From Deltaproteobacteria bacterium (GTDB lineage: Bacteria > Myxococcota_A > JAADFL01): 21,505 bases of DNA. Below the pieces are notes generated by a model, which saw only the letters and a list, made by a program, of their open reading frames with translations, searched no databases and was not told where the DNA came from. The stretch covers positions 1 through 21,505 of the forward strand of contig JAADFL010000150.1 in assembly GCA_013152945.1 (NCBI GenBank), written 5' to 3'. Positions 1 through 6,718 of this stretch are shown piece after piece (position 1 is the first letter of the stretch; each line of letters begins with the position of its first letter). A program made the translations under genes and the position numbers.

Positions 1-25
1 GGGCAACGCCCCTGGAATTGTTGCG

Positions 26-166
26 AACAGCCTGAATCCGTATGGGACGAATCCCCTTCCTACTGACATTTTAATTCGGCTACCACACGTTTTTTGTTTA
101 CCTTGACATCAGGCGACGATAGGCGTACATATTCTGCGAAACTTGCTGTGTTGAATTCAGGCTGTT
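26..166. repeat. Perfect 12-bp inverted repeat flanking the PilZ-gene promoter
   Basis: The 12-mer AACAGCCTGAAT at 26-37 recurs as its exact reverse complement ATTCAGGCTGTT at 155-166, with 117 bp between the arms. The putative promoter at 103-131 lies between the arms and the right arm falls in the expected 5' untranslated region. A 12-bp exact match within 200 bp is unlikely by chance. The flanking bases show no target-site duplication, so a miniature transposon is not supported. A pair of protein-binding sites that could loop over the promoter is one possible reading, which is inference. Confidence 0.5.
103..131 (+). promoter_or_regulatory. Putative sigma70-type promoter upstream of the PilZ gene
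   Basis: A perfect -35 box TTGACA at 103-108 is followed after 17 bp by TACATA at 126-131, a weak -10. It sits about 75 bp upstream of the PilZ start codon. Bases 1-193 otherwise hold no supportable gene. Confidence 0.5.
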
Positions 167-205
167 GTTAGGGCAAAACAAGAAGTCCTCAAATTGGAGG
201 TCAAA

Positions 206-583
206 ATGGTTTTGCATCATGATGACAAAAAAGAGCGCAGGTATGAAAGGTACAAATTCAACACCGAGGTGCACTACCAGAGTCCGTATCTATCCATTAC
301 AGAGGAAACCAGGAATATTAGCGCAGGCGGTGTGTTCATAGCGTCTTCCCTTCTTGACGAGATCGGGACCAGGGCGAAACTACATATTTATGTTCCAGGC
401 TCAGCCAGGCCTGTGGAGGTGGAAGGCGTGGTGCGTTGGACGACCTTGGACGGCAGATCGTTTGTGAATGATGAAAATAGCGAGAACGGCATGGGTGTCG
501 AGTTCGTGGAACGAGCCGTCGATTTGGATAAGGAACTGGCCAAAATATTTTCCAGGGATTGCGGCCCAACAGGAATTACTTGA
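206..583 (+). CDS. PilZ-domain protein, probable c-di-GMP-binding effector
   Basis: A 125-residue single-domain protein. It shows the two PilZ signatures: an RxxxR motif (R11-R15, within the basic segment KKERRYERYKF) and NxSxxG (N37, S39, G42 in NISAGGVFI), followed by a beta-barrel-like segment ending in GMGVEF. In the PilZ family these residues bind cyclic di-GMP, and stand-alone PilZ proteins typically relay the signal to motility, polysaccharide or secretion targets. No partner gene lies next to it, so its output cannot be named. The ATG at 206 is preferred over an in-frame TTG at 194 because GGAGG at 196-200 lies 5 bp before the ATG; the TTG would overlap that site. The gene is monocistronic here and convergent with speA, 54 bp away, with no obvious hairpin terminator between them. 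Confidence 0.87.
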   Translation: MVLHHDDKKERRYERYKFNTEVHYQSPYLSITEETRNISAGGVFIASSLLDEIGTRAKLHIYVPGSARPVEVEGVVRWTTLDGRSFVNDENSENGMGVEFVERAVDLDKELAKIFSRDCGPTGIT

Positions 584-637
584 TTAATTTGACCAATTTC
601 TTTTACTGTTTGTTTGTCTGGTCCGTATGGCCGGTAT

Positions 638-2584
638 TTACTCTTTTTCCAAGTACGTGTAACCGCTGAGTCCTTCCTCGAAGAATTTCAGGAATTTCTT
701 TGATTCCACCAGTGAGATCAATTTCCTTGCAACTCCGAGTTCAGCCGCCTTCCTTGCTGCATTCATGATGTCCTCCCTGTTGTACTGCACGTAGGACAAA
801 ACTTCTGCTACGCTGTCGCCCGGTATTACCTTTTCGATTTCATAGACGCCTTTCTTGGGAATTGAGACATGGACCGTGTTCGTATCCCCGAACAGATTGT
901 GGAGATCTCCAAGGATCTCCTGGTAAGCCCCTATTAGGAAGATACCGCAATAATATGGTTCGCCTGGTTCCAGGGGATGCAGGTCCAATGTATCCTTAAC
1001 GTCCCGGAGGTCTATGAAACGATCCATCTTGCCGTCCGAGTCGCAGGTGATGTCAGCTATGACCGCCTTCCTGGTGGGATGCTGGTTGAGCCTGTGGATG
1101 GGCAGGACAGGGAACATCTGTTTTACGGCCCAGTGATCCGGGGCGGATTGGAAAACTGAAAAATTGGCGTAATACGTGTCTGACAATAGTATTTCCAGGC
1201 CTTCCAGCTCGTCCGGAACATAGTCAAGGTCCAGCTCTGTTATGTACTTCACTATCTTTCTGCATATCTTCCAGAATATGGATTCCACTGCAGCCCTGTT
1301 TTCTATTTCAAGGTAGCCCAGGTTGAAGGCCCCCAAGGCTTCATCCTTGATTTGCAAGGCATCGTGGTAGAATTCCTGGAAATTTTTTCTGGTGAGGCCC
1401 CTCTCTACTTCGAGCATGGCATCCACGAATTCATTGCTGTGAACGTCCAGGTTTTGCAGGTTCGTATTACCTAACTCGGCCGATCCAAGCACCTCGAACA
1501 CCAGTACCGAGTGATGCGCAACAAGTGCGCGACCACTCTCGGATATGACACAAGGATGGGGAATACCCTTTTCATCGCAAGCCTCGGCAATGGTGCATAT
1601 CACGTCCGAGGCATATTCCCCAAGGGTGTAATTGGCGCTGGACGAGAAGTCGGTCTTGCTGCCGTCGTAATCGACTGCAAGCCCGCCGCCGACATCGATG
1701 TATTGAAGTGGAACTCCCAGGCGATGCAGCTCTGTAAATATTTTCGTGCCTTCACTCATGGCATCCTTTATTTTTTGAATAGAGGTTATCTGGGAGCCCA
1801 GGTGAAAGTGGAGAAGCCGGCAGAAACCGAGTTTGCCTTGGTTCCTCAAGGTGTTGACCGCCTTGAGCAGCTCGGACACGGTCAACCCGAACTTGGACCT
1901 GTCACCCGCGGAATCCTCCCACTTTCCCTTGCCGTCTGATGACAGCTTTACACGGAGGCCGATTTGAGGTTCCACACCCAGGTTTTCAGCCTCCATTAGG
2001 ATGTCGTTCAACTCGGAAAGTTTTTCCACCACCAGTATTATCTTTCTGCCCAGCCTTGCTGCGTGCAGGGCGGTCAGTATGTAATCCTTGTCCTTGTAAC
2101 CGTTGCATACGACCAGGCCCTTGTCGGAATCCTGCATGGCGACCGCCAGCATCAATTCCGGTTTGGAACCTGCCTCGAGGCCGAAGTCGTACTTCCTGCC
2201 GAAGCGAAGAAGGTCTTCGACCACCTGCCTGTGTTGGTTCACCTTGATGGGAAATACGCCCTTGTAGTTTCCCTGGTAACCATACTCTTTTATGGCCGCG
2301 CCAAAGGCCTTGTTCAGCTCGTCCACCCTGGACTTGAGTATATCCGTGAAACGAATCAGGATGGGAAGATCGATGCCTCGTTCAACGAGTTCATCCGTCA
2401 ATTCCTTCAGGTCGATCTCCTGACCCGGTTTTTGGTTCGGCCTGACCACGAGGTTTCCCTTGCGGTTCACGTCGAAATAGCCGAGGCCCCATTTTTCTAT
2501 CAGGTACAGGCTCCTTGTGTCGGCAATGGTCCACCTGGCCGGTACTTTGGCGGATTTCTTTTTTCTAATGCCTTTTCGGCCCAC
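638..2584 (-). CDS. speA: Biosynthetic arginine decarboxylase (SpeA)
   Basis: A 648-residue PLP-dependent decarboxylase converting arginine to agmatine, the first step of the agmatine route to putrescine and spermidine. Length matches the long-form SpeA family (about 630-660). The sequence opens with the family segment ARWTIADTRSLYLIEKWGLG at 17-36. The PLP-binding lysine is K114 in FPIKVNQ. H261 and S264 lie in HFHLGSQ, the glycine-rich phosphate-binding loop is at 298-301 (VGGG), ESGRA is at 349-353, and the substrate-binding cysteine and aspartate are in CDSDGK (C514). The reading frame stays open for 81 more codons upstream and would overlap rpmB. The GTG at 2584 is chosen because AAAGGAGG lies just before it at good spacing and the protein then begins where the family begins. 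The N-terminus (GRKGIRKKK) is unusually basic. Divergent from rpmB; no partner polyamine genes (speB, aguA) are in the window. Confidence 0.95.
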   Translation of the reverse strand: MGRKGIRKKKSAKVPARWTIADTRSLYLIEKWGLGYFDVNRKGNLVVRPNQKPGQEIDLKELTDELVERGIDLPILIRFTDILKSRVDELNKAFGAAIKEYGYQGNYKGVFPIKVNQHRQVVEDLLRFGRKYDFGLEAGSKPELMLAVAMQDSDKGLVVCNGYKDKDYILTALHAARLGRKIILVVEKLSELNDILMEAENLGVEPQIGLRVKLSSDGKGKWEDSAGDRSKFGLTVSELLKAVNTLRNQGKLGFCRLLHFHLGSQITSIQKIKDAMSEGTKIFTELHRLGVPLQYIDVGGGLAVDYDGSKTDFSSSANYTLGEYASDVICTIAEACDEKGIPHPCVISESGRALVAHHSVLVFEVLGSAELGNTNLQNLDVHSNEFVDAMLEVERGLTRKNFQEFYHDALQIKDEALGAFNLGYLEIENRAAVESIFWKICRKIVKYITELDLDYVPDELEGLEILLSDTYYANFSVFQSAPDHWAVKQMFPVLPIHRLNQHPTRKAVIADITCDSDGKMDRFIDLRDVKDTLDLHPLEPGEPYYCGIFLIGAYQEILGDLHNLFGDTNTVHVSIPKKGVYEIEKVIPGDSVAEVLSYVQYNREDIMNAARKAAELGVARKLISLVESKKFLKFFEEGLSGYTYLEKE

Positions 2585-2653
2585 CTTTTCCTCCTTTGGA
2601 TACGAACATAGATCCGTACATGATCTCATCGCCACTTGCCACAAAAAAATCAC

Positions 2654-2682
2654 TTGCCAACGACTCCGGACCGTGGTAGTTA
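2654..2682 (+). promoter_or_regulatory. Putative promoter of rpmB
   Basis: TTGCCA at 2654-2659, then a 17-bp spacer, then TAGTTA at 2677-2682, in the 141-bp gap between divergent speA and rpmB. The -35 matches 5 of 6 consensus bases; the -10 is weak. Position, about 40 bp before the rpmB start, is suitable. Confidence 0.35.
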
Positions 2683-2725
2683 AAGCGGCCCGTTGTTGCT
2701 GGTTGGTATATAAGGAGAATTCGAG

Positions 2726-2917
2726 ATGAGCAGGGTATGTGAAATATGCGGCAAGGGAAGGCTGGTGGGCTATAATGTCAGTCATGCTCACAACAAGACC
2801 AAGAAGGTCTCTCTTCCAAACCTGCAAAAGGTCAGGGCCGTGATCGACGGCAGGACAAAGAGAATAACCGTTTGCACGAGGTGCATCCGGTCCGGCAAGG
2901 TACAGAAGCCTGCATGA
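2726..2917 (+). CDS. rpmB: 50S ribosomal protein L28
   Basis: A 63-residue L28 protein of the large ribosomal subunit. It begins with the typical [20 protein letters not shown] segment and continues through a basic middle with the L28-typical [18 protein letters not shown]. Four cysteines (C5, C8, C50, C53) form two CxxC pairs, the zinc-binding (C+) form of L28; paralogues lacking cysteines replace it under zinc starvation in some bacteria. The ATG at 2726 follows AAGGAG at 2712-2717 with 8 bp spacing. It is monocistronic; the nearest downstream gene on the same strand is over 12 kb away. Downstream a 5-bp GC stem (2938-2942 with 2948-2952) is visible but has no clear U-tract, so a terminator cannot be called. 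Confidence 0.96.
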   Translation: MSRVCEICGKGRLVGYNVSHAHNKTKKVSLPNLQKVRAVIDGRTKRITVCTRCIRSGKVQKPA

Positions 2918-3524
2918 GTAATGCGCAAGTGCCGGCCGGCGGAACAGCCGCCATGCATGCGATGACGCGATAATTATTTCATATTCTTTTGGTCAGGCCC
3001 TCCCCACCCAGGTTGATTTTCAAGGTACTTAAAATATGCTGTTATTTCATGAAGTAAGGGCGGTTCGCGAGCCGCTCATGCGAGATTCGATCCAAACAAT
3101 TTGTATTTTTGTCTCCTGGACCAGGTCGGCTTTGTACCTAAGACCTTAAAACCCGCCCGACACGCCAGACACTCATATCGTGCATGGTCCCGATTTTTTC
3201 ACTCCTTATATCTTGTTGATATCACGGCTATATCCGGCTTTGGGAAAATCAACCACGGAAGGGATGGTACGGCCCTCGACTTTCGGCCCTCGACTTTCGG
3301 CCCTCGACTTTCGACCCTCGACTTTCGGCCCTCGACTTTCGGCCCTCGACTTTCGGCCCTCGACTTTCGGCCCTCGACTTTCGACCCTCGACTTTACCCT
3401 CGACTTTCGACCCTCGACTTTCGACCCTCGACCTTCGACCCTCGACTTTCGACCCTCGACTTTCGACCCTCGACTTTCGACCCTCGACTTTCGACCTTAT
3501 TGCCTTAGATACTGAAAATTGCCG
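2918..3524. other. Gene-free convergent intergenic region
   Basis: This 607-bp stretch lies between the 3' ends of rpmB (plus) and nuoN (minus). No ORF here has a ribosome binding site or protein-like composition. Two open frames across 3101-3515 exist only because the tandem repeat unit lacks stop codons. A GC-rich near-palindrome, GCGGTTCGCGAGCCGC, occurs at 3060-3075, and CCTGGACCAGG is at 3115-3125. Neither is followed by a T-run on either strand. The main content is the 14-bp tandem array listed separately. Confidence 0.7.
3273..3494. repeat. Tandem array of 16 copies of a 14-bp unit (doubled heptamer)
   Basis: Sixteen head-to-tail copies of CCCTCGACTTTCGR occupy 222 bp. Fifteen are 14 bp and one (copy 9, 3385-3396) is 12 bp, reading CCCTCGACTTTA. 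Copies 1, 2 and 4-7 end in GG; copies 3, 8 and 10-16 end in GA; copy 12 has one further change (ACC for ACT). Each unit is two related heptamers, CCCTCGA and CTTTCGR, so a YYYTCGR motif recurs every 7 bp. The TCGA core is self-complementary. One strand is strongly pyrimidine-biased. The unit is not a multiple of three and there is no start signal, so it is not coding. There are no spacers, so it is not CRISPR. It ends 30 bp from the nuoN stop codon. Confidence 0.93.
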
Positions 3525-5012
3525 TCAATGGGCCATTCCTGCTGCAGTAGACAGGATGTTGATCAAGGGTTGCCAGTACACGCCGAGGACGAGGGTGGGA
3601 ACAGCCAGTATAAGAAGCAGAACAGAGTAACCCGGACCCAAGGGCACCGGCATGGCCTTTCCCCTCGGATTCTTCAGGTACATGGCCTTGACTACTCTGG
3701 CATAGTAGAACAGGGAAACCACCGAGTTGAGTACTCCCACAAATGCGAGGCCGTAGAAAAACATGGTCCCTGTTTCGAGCAGCGATGCAAAGAGATAGAA
3801 TTTTCCTATGAAACCGGCCAGGGGAGGCACACCCGCAAGGGAAAAGAGAAATACGGCCAGTATTAACGCCAGCAATGGGGACCTGGAACCAAGCGCCCTG
3901 TATCCATCGATGTCTTCTGATCCGGTCCTTGCGCGCACGGCTTGAACTGCAAGAAATGCGCCCATGTTCATGAGAAGGTAGAATACAAAGTAGAGTTCAA
4001 CCGCCCGCGTGGCTGCATCCGTTCCTGCAGACACTCCCATGAGGAGATAACCTGCGTGGGCAATGCTCGAAAAGGCCAGCAGCCTCTTAACGTTTCTTTG
4101 AACCAGGGCGGTAAGGTTGCCGATGGTCATGGTCGCGGCTGCGACAAGCCCTATGAGCTGGGGCCATGGAATCACAGGTTCCAAGGTTCCACCGAGCGCT
4201 GTTTGGACGAACCTTATCAGTACGGCAAAGCCTGCCGCCTTTGGACCCACGGACAGGAACGCGGTGAAAGGAGTTGGAGCCCCTTCATACACGTCCGGAC
4301 ACCACATATGAAACGGCGTGGCAGACACTTTGTACGCAAACCCGGAGAGAGACATCATGATTGCAACTATCAAGACGAGCTTTGATTGTGGGCTGTATGC
4401 AAGGTTGGTCAACCCGGTGATCAATTCCCTGAAATCGAGGCTGCCGGTCAAACCGTAAAGCAGTGAAAATCCATAGAGTGACAATCCGGAGGCAATACCC
4501 CCATATATGACGTATTTCAATGCTGCTTCGCTTGTTCGCCTGTCGCCTCGCCTGAAACCGGCCAACACGTAGGATGGAATAGATACGAGTTCCAGGGAAA
4601 GATAGGCCATCAGCAGGTTTCTCGATCCGGCCAAAAGACACATTCCAAAGGTAACTGTTAGAAGCAGGATGATGTATTGGCCCAGCCTGGCCCTGGGAAT
4701 TTCTTCGGACATGGCGGCAAAGACAAGGGCAAAGGCCGCCACGATTAAAAACAGAAGTTTGAAGAAACGGGCAAAGGGATCCAAAGCCAGCATGCCACCG
4801 AACATGACTCCAGGCAAGTCCGGCGTCCGGACAACAAAGAATGCAGCCAGTCCAGTGCCCACGAGAGCAACAGCGGTCAGGATTTGCCCCGTGCTCCTGG
4901 GATCACGGATGTCCTTTCTCCCAAGTAACAGGTCGAGGAACAGCATAAGGACAAGCGCTCCCAGCACGCATAATTCAGGCAAAAGGCCGGCAACGCTTTG
5001 GGTTAGCGTCAC
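3525..5012 (-). CDS. nuoN: NADH-quinone oxidoreductase subunit N (antiporter-like)
   Basis: A 495-residue polytopic inner-membrane protein, one of the three Mrp-antiporter-like pumping subunits of complex I. Key charged residues of the family are present: E141 in LSLELVSIPSYVL, K228 in AYKVSATPFHMW (followed by PDVYEGAPTP) and K258 in VGPKAAG. About 14 hydrophobic segments are visible and length is usual for NuoN. It is the last gene of the nuo operon. The start is GTG at 5012, with GGGAGG 8 bp before it overlapping the nuoM stop codon. The ATGs slightly upstream lie in a frame that stops at once. No hairpin terminator is visible after the stop; the tandem repeat array begins 30 bp downstream. 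Confidence 0.96.
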   Translation of the reverse strand: MTLTQSVAGLLPELCVLGALVLMLFLDLLLGRKDIRDPRSTGQILTAVALVGTGLAAFFVVRTPDLPGVMFGGMLALDPFARFFKLLFLIVAAFALVFAAMSEEIPRARLGQYIILLLTVTFGMCLLAGSRNLLMAYLSLELVSIPSYVLAGFRRGDRRTSEAALKYVIYGGIASGLSLYGFSLLYGLTGSLDFRELITGLTNLAYSPQSKLVLIVAIMMSLSGFAYKVSATPFHMWCPDVYEGAPTPFTAFLSVGPKAAGFAVLIRFVQTALGGTLEPVIPWPQLIGLVAAATMTIGNLTALVQRNVKRLLAFSSIAHAGYLLMGVSAGTDAATRAVELYFVFYLLMNMGAFLAVQAVRARTGSEDIDGYRALGSRSPLLALILAVFLFSLAGVPPLAGFIGKFYLFASLLETGTMFFYGLAFVGVLNSVVSLFYYARVVKAMYLKNPRGKAMPVPLGPGYSVLLLILAVPTLVLGVYWQPLINILSTAAGMAH

Positions 5013-5025
5013 AGCATCATCCTCC

Positions 5026-6696
5026 CTAGAGCAAGGCCACGTGAACCTGGTTTATTGAATGGACAAGGTGGAAAAGTCCAGTGTTCACCAGGTTGAATAT
5101 CGGAGTCGGGTAGAAACCGAAAAGCACTGTCAAGGCGGCCAATGGATACAATGTCAATCTTTCGCGCCAGTTGATGTCCCAAAGATGTGACCATTTTTCA
5201 TTGAACTTGCCGAGGAACATCCTGTGAATGGTCCAGAGGTAGTACGCTGCGGTGATTATTACCGCCAGTGCTGAAAAAGCCACTATCACTTTGAACCAGG
5301 CCATAGGTGAGCCGAATGCTCCAAGGAAAACCGTGATCTCGCCGATGAAGCCCATCAACCCGGGAAGGCCCAGAGATGCCATGAACCCGAGTCCCATCAA
5401 GCCGGAGTACTCGGGCAGTTTTGCGGCAAGCCCGCCGAAACCGTTGATGTCTCTCGAATGGGCACGGTCGTATATTACGCCGGCTATGAGGAAGAGCATG
5501 GAGGAAATGATTCCATGGGCCACCATGACGAACATGGCCCCTGCCATGCCCTGGTCCGTGAGTGCGGCTGCGCCCAGGAGCACGAATCCCATGTGGCTGA
5601 CCGATGAATAGGCAATGAGTTTCTTGAGATCTTTTTGGGCCATGCAGACAAAAGCAGCGTAAATTATACTGATGCCTCCGAATATCGCAAGACCCAGTGC
5701 GGCCCACCTCGCGCCTTCCGGAAGGATCCCGAAGTTGAACCTTAGTATTCCGTATCCTCCGGTCTTTAAAAGAATACCCGCAAGGATGACTGAAATGGGA
5801 GTAGGTGCATCCACGTGGGCGTCAGGCAACCACGTGTGGAATGGAAACATGGGCACCTTGATTGCGAAACCGACGAAAAATCCTATGAAAATCACCTTTG
5901 AAAAGGCAATTCCAAGTATTGGGGCCGCGGATGCAAACCTGCCTTCCCTTCCCATCTGGGTGAGGTACATTATATTGAAGGTATGTTGAACCGGTGTTCC
6001 GTCCGCAAGCTTGGCCGGCCCGGAGGTATAGTAGATTGCGATCATGGCAAGAAGCATCAGAGCCGAGCCCGCCAGTGTATACAGGAAAAATTTAATTGCC
6101 GCATAAGGACCGCCGCGAATCCTGCCGCCGCTTTCAACGCGGGTGGGCGCTCCCCAGATTCCGATCAGGAAGTACATGGGCAAGAGCATGATCTCCCAGA
6201 AGATATAAAACAGGAAGAGGTCCAAGGCGCAGAAGGTGCCGAGCACACCTGTTTCCAGGAGCAGGAACAAGGCCATGAATCCCGGCACCTTTTTCTTTGA
6301 GAAGTGGGGATGATGCTCGTCGTCCAATTTGCCGAACCATGGCACGGATGCGATGGCGGCCATGAGGAACACGAACGTGGTCAGGATCACGAGTGCTACG
6401 TTCAAGCCATCCACCCCGACAAAGTATTCGATGTTGAACTGCTTGATCCAAACAAAGTGATGGATGAACTGGATCGATGACGATGCTCCGTCAAAGCCTT
6501 TCCACAGGAACAATGAAAGCGCGAAATCCACGACCGCGGCGACCAGGGCCACGGTCCTGCTGAAGTTGTCTATGGCGGCCTTACCAAGTTTCAGCAGCCG
6601 CCCCAGCCCGAAACCGGCCAGGATCGTTACGAGCCCCGCCAGGGGCACGAAGATGATCCATGTGAGCAGGTAACTGTTGGTAGTATAATCCATCAT
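5026..6696 (-). CDS. nuoM: NADH-quinone oxidoreductase subunit M (antiporter-like)
   Basis: A 556-residue polytopic membrane subunit of complex I, homologous to Mrp cation/proton antiporters. Conserved channel residues are seen: E168 in FWEIMLLPMYFLIGIWG, K280 in FAIKVPMFPFHTWLPDAHVD and K311 in LLKTGGYG. Slightly longer than E. coli NuoM (about 510), with a loop around 183-200 (TRVESGGRIRGGPYAAIKFF) typical of the family. The start has tandem ATGs (6696 and 6693); AAGGAG lies 8 bp before the first. It lies 22 bp after the nuoL stop and 13 bp before the nuoN start. Confidence 0.97.
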   Translation of the reverse strand: MMDYTTNSYLLTWIIFVPLAGLVTILAGFGLGRLLKLGKAAIDNFSRTVALVAAVVDFALSLFLWKGFDGASSSIQFIHHFVWIKQFNIEYFVGVDGLNVALVILTTFVFLMAAIASVPWFGKLDDEHHPHFSKKKVPGFMALFLLLETGVLGTFCALDLFLFYIFWEIMLLPMYFLIGIWGAPTRVESGGRIRGGPYAAIKFFLYTLAGSALMLLAMIAIYYTSGPAKLADGTPVQHTFNIMYLTQMGREGRFASAAPILGIAFSKVIFIGFFVGFAIKVPMFPFHTWLPDAHVDAPTPISVILAGILLKTGGYGILRFNFGILPEGARWAALGLAIFGGISIIYAAFVCMAQKDLKKLIAYSSVSHMGFVLLGAAALTDQGMAGAMFVMVAHGIISSMLFLIAGVIYDRAHSRDINGFGGLAAKLPEYSGLMGLGFMASLGLPGLMGFIGEITVFLGAFGSPMAWFKVIVAFSALAVIITAAYYLWTIHRMFLGKFNEKWSHLWDINWRERLTLYPLAALTVLFGFYPTPIFNLVNTGLFHLVHSINQVHVALL

Positions 6697-6718
6697 GTCC
6701 TTCGCTCCTTGGGACAGT

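Noticed and set aside
26-166. Miniature inverted-repeat transposon defined by the 12-bp arms
   Set aside because: No target-site duplication flanks the arms and no second copy is visible in the window.
2585-2827. 81-codon N-terminal extension of speA
   Set aside because: It overlaps divergent rpmB, lacks family similarity, and a GTG with a strong binding site lies at 2584.
2938-3075. Intrinsic terminators downstream of rpmB
   Set aside because: The GC-rich stems at 2938-2952 and 3060-3075 are short and neither is followed by a T-run.
3273-3494. CRISPR array
   Set aside because: Repeats are 14 bp and directly adjacent, with no unique spacers, and no cas genes are nearby.
3101-3515. Two overlapping plus-strand ORFs encoding a repetitive peptide (motif DFRPSTFGPRLSTL)
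   Set aside because: They are open only because the 14-bp repeat unit has no stop codon in any frame. The unit is not a multiple of three, copy 9 is 2 bp shorter and shifts the frame, and there is no ribosome binding site.
5198-5707. Long alternative-frame ORFs inside nuoM, and similar ones inside nuoL, nuoI, nuoB and speA
   Set aside because: They lie wholly within well-supported conserved genes and show composition typical of shifted-frame translation, with no domain signal.
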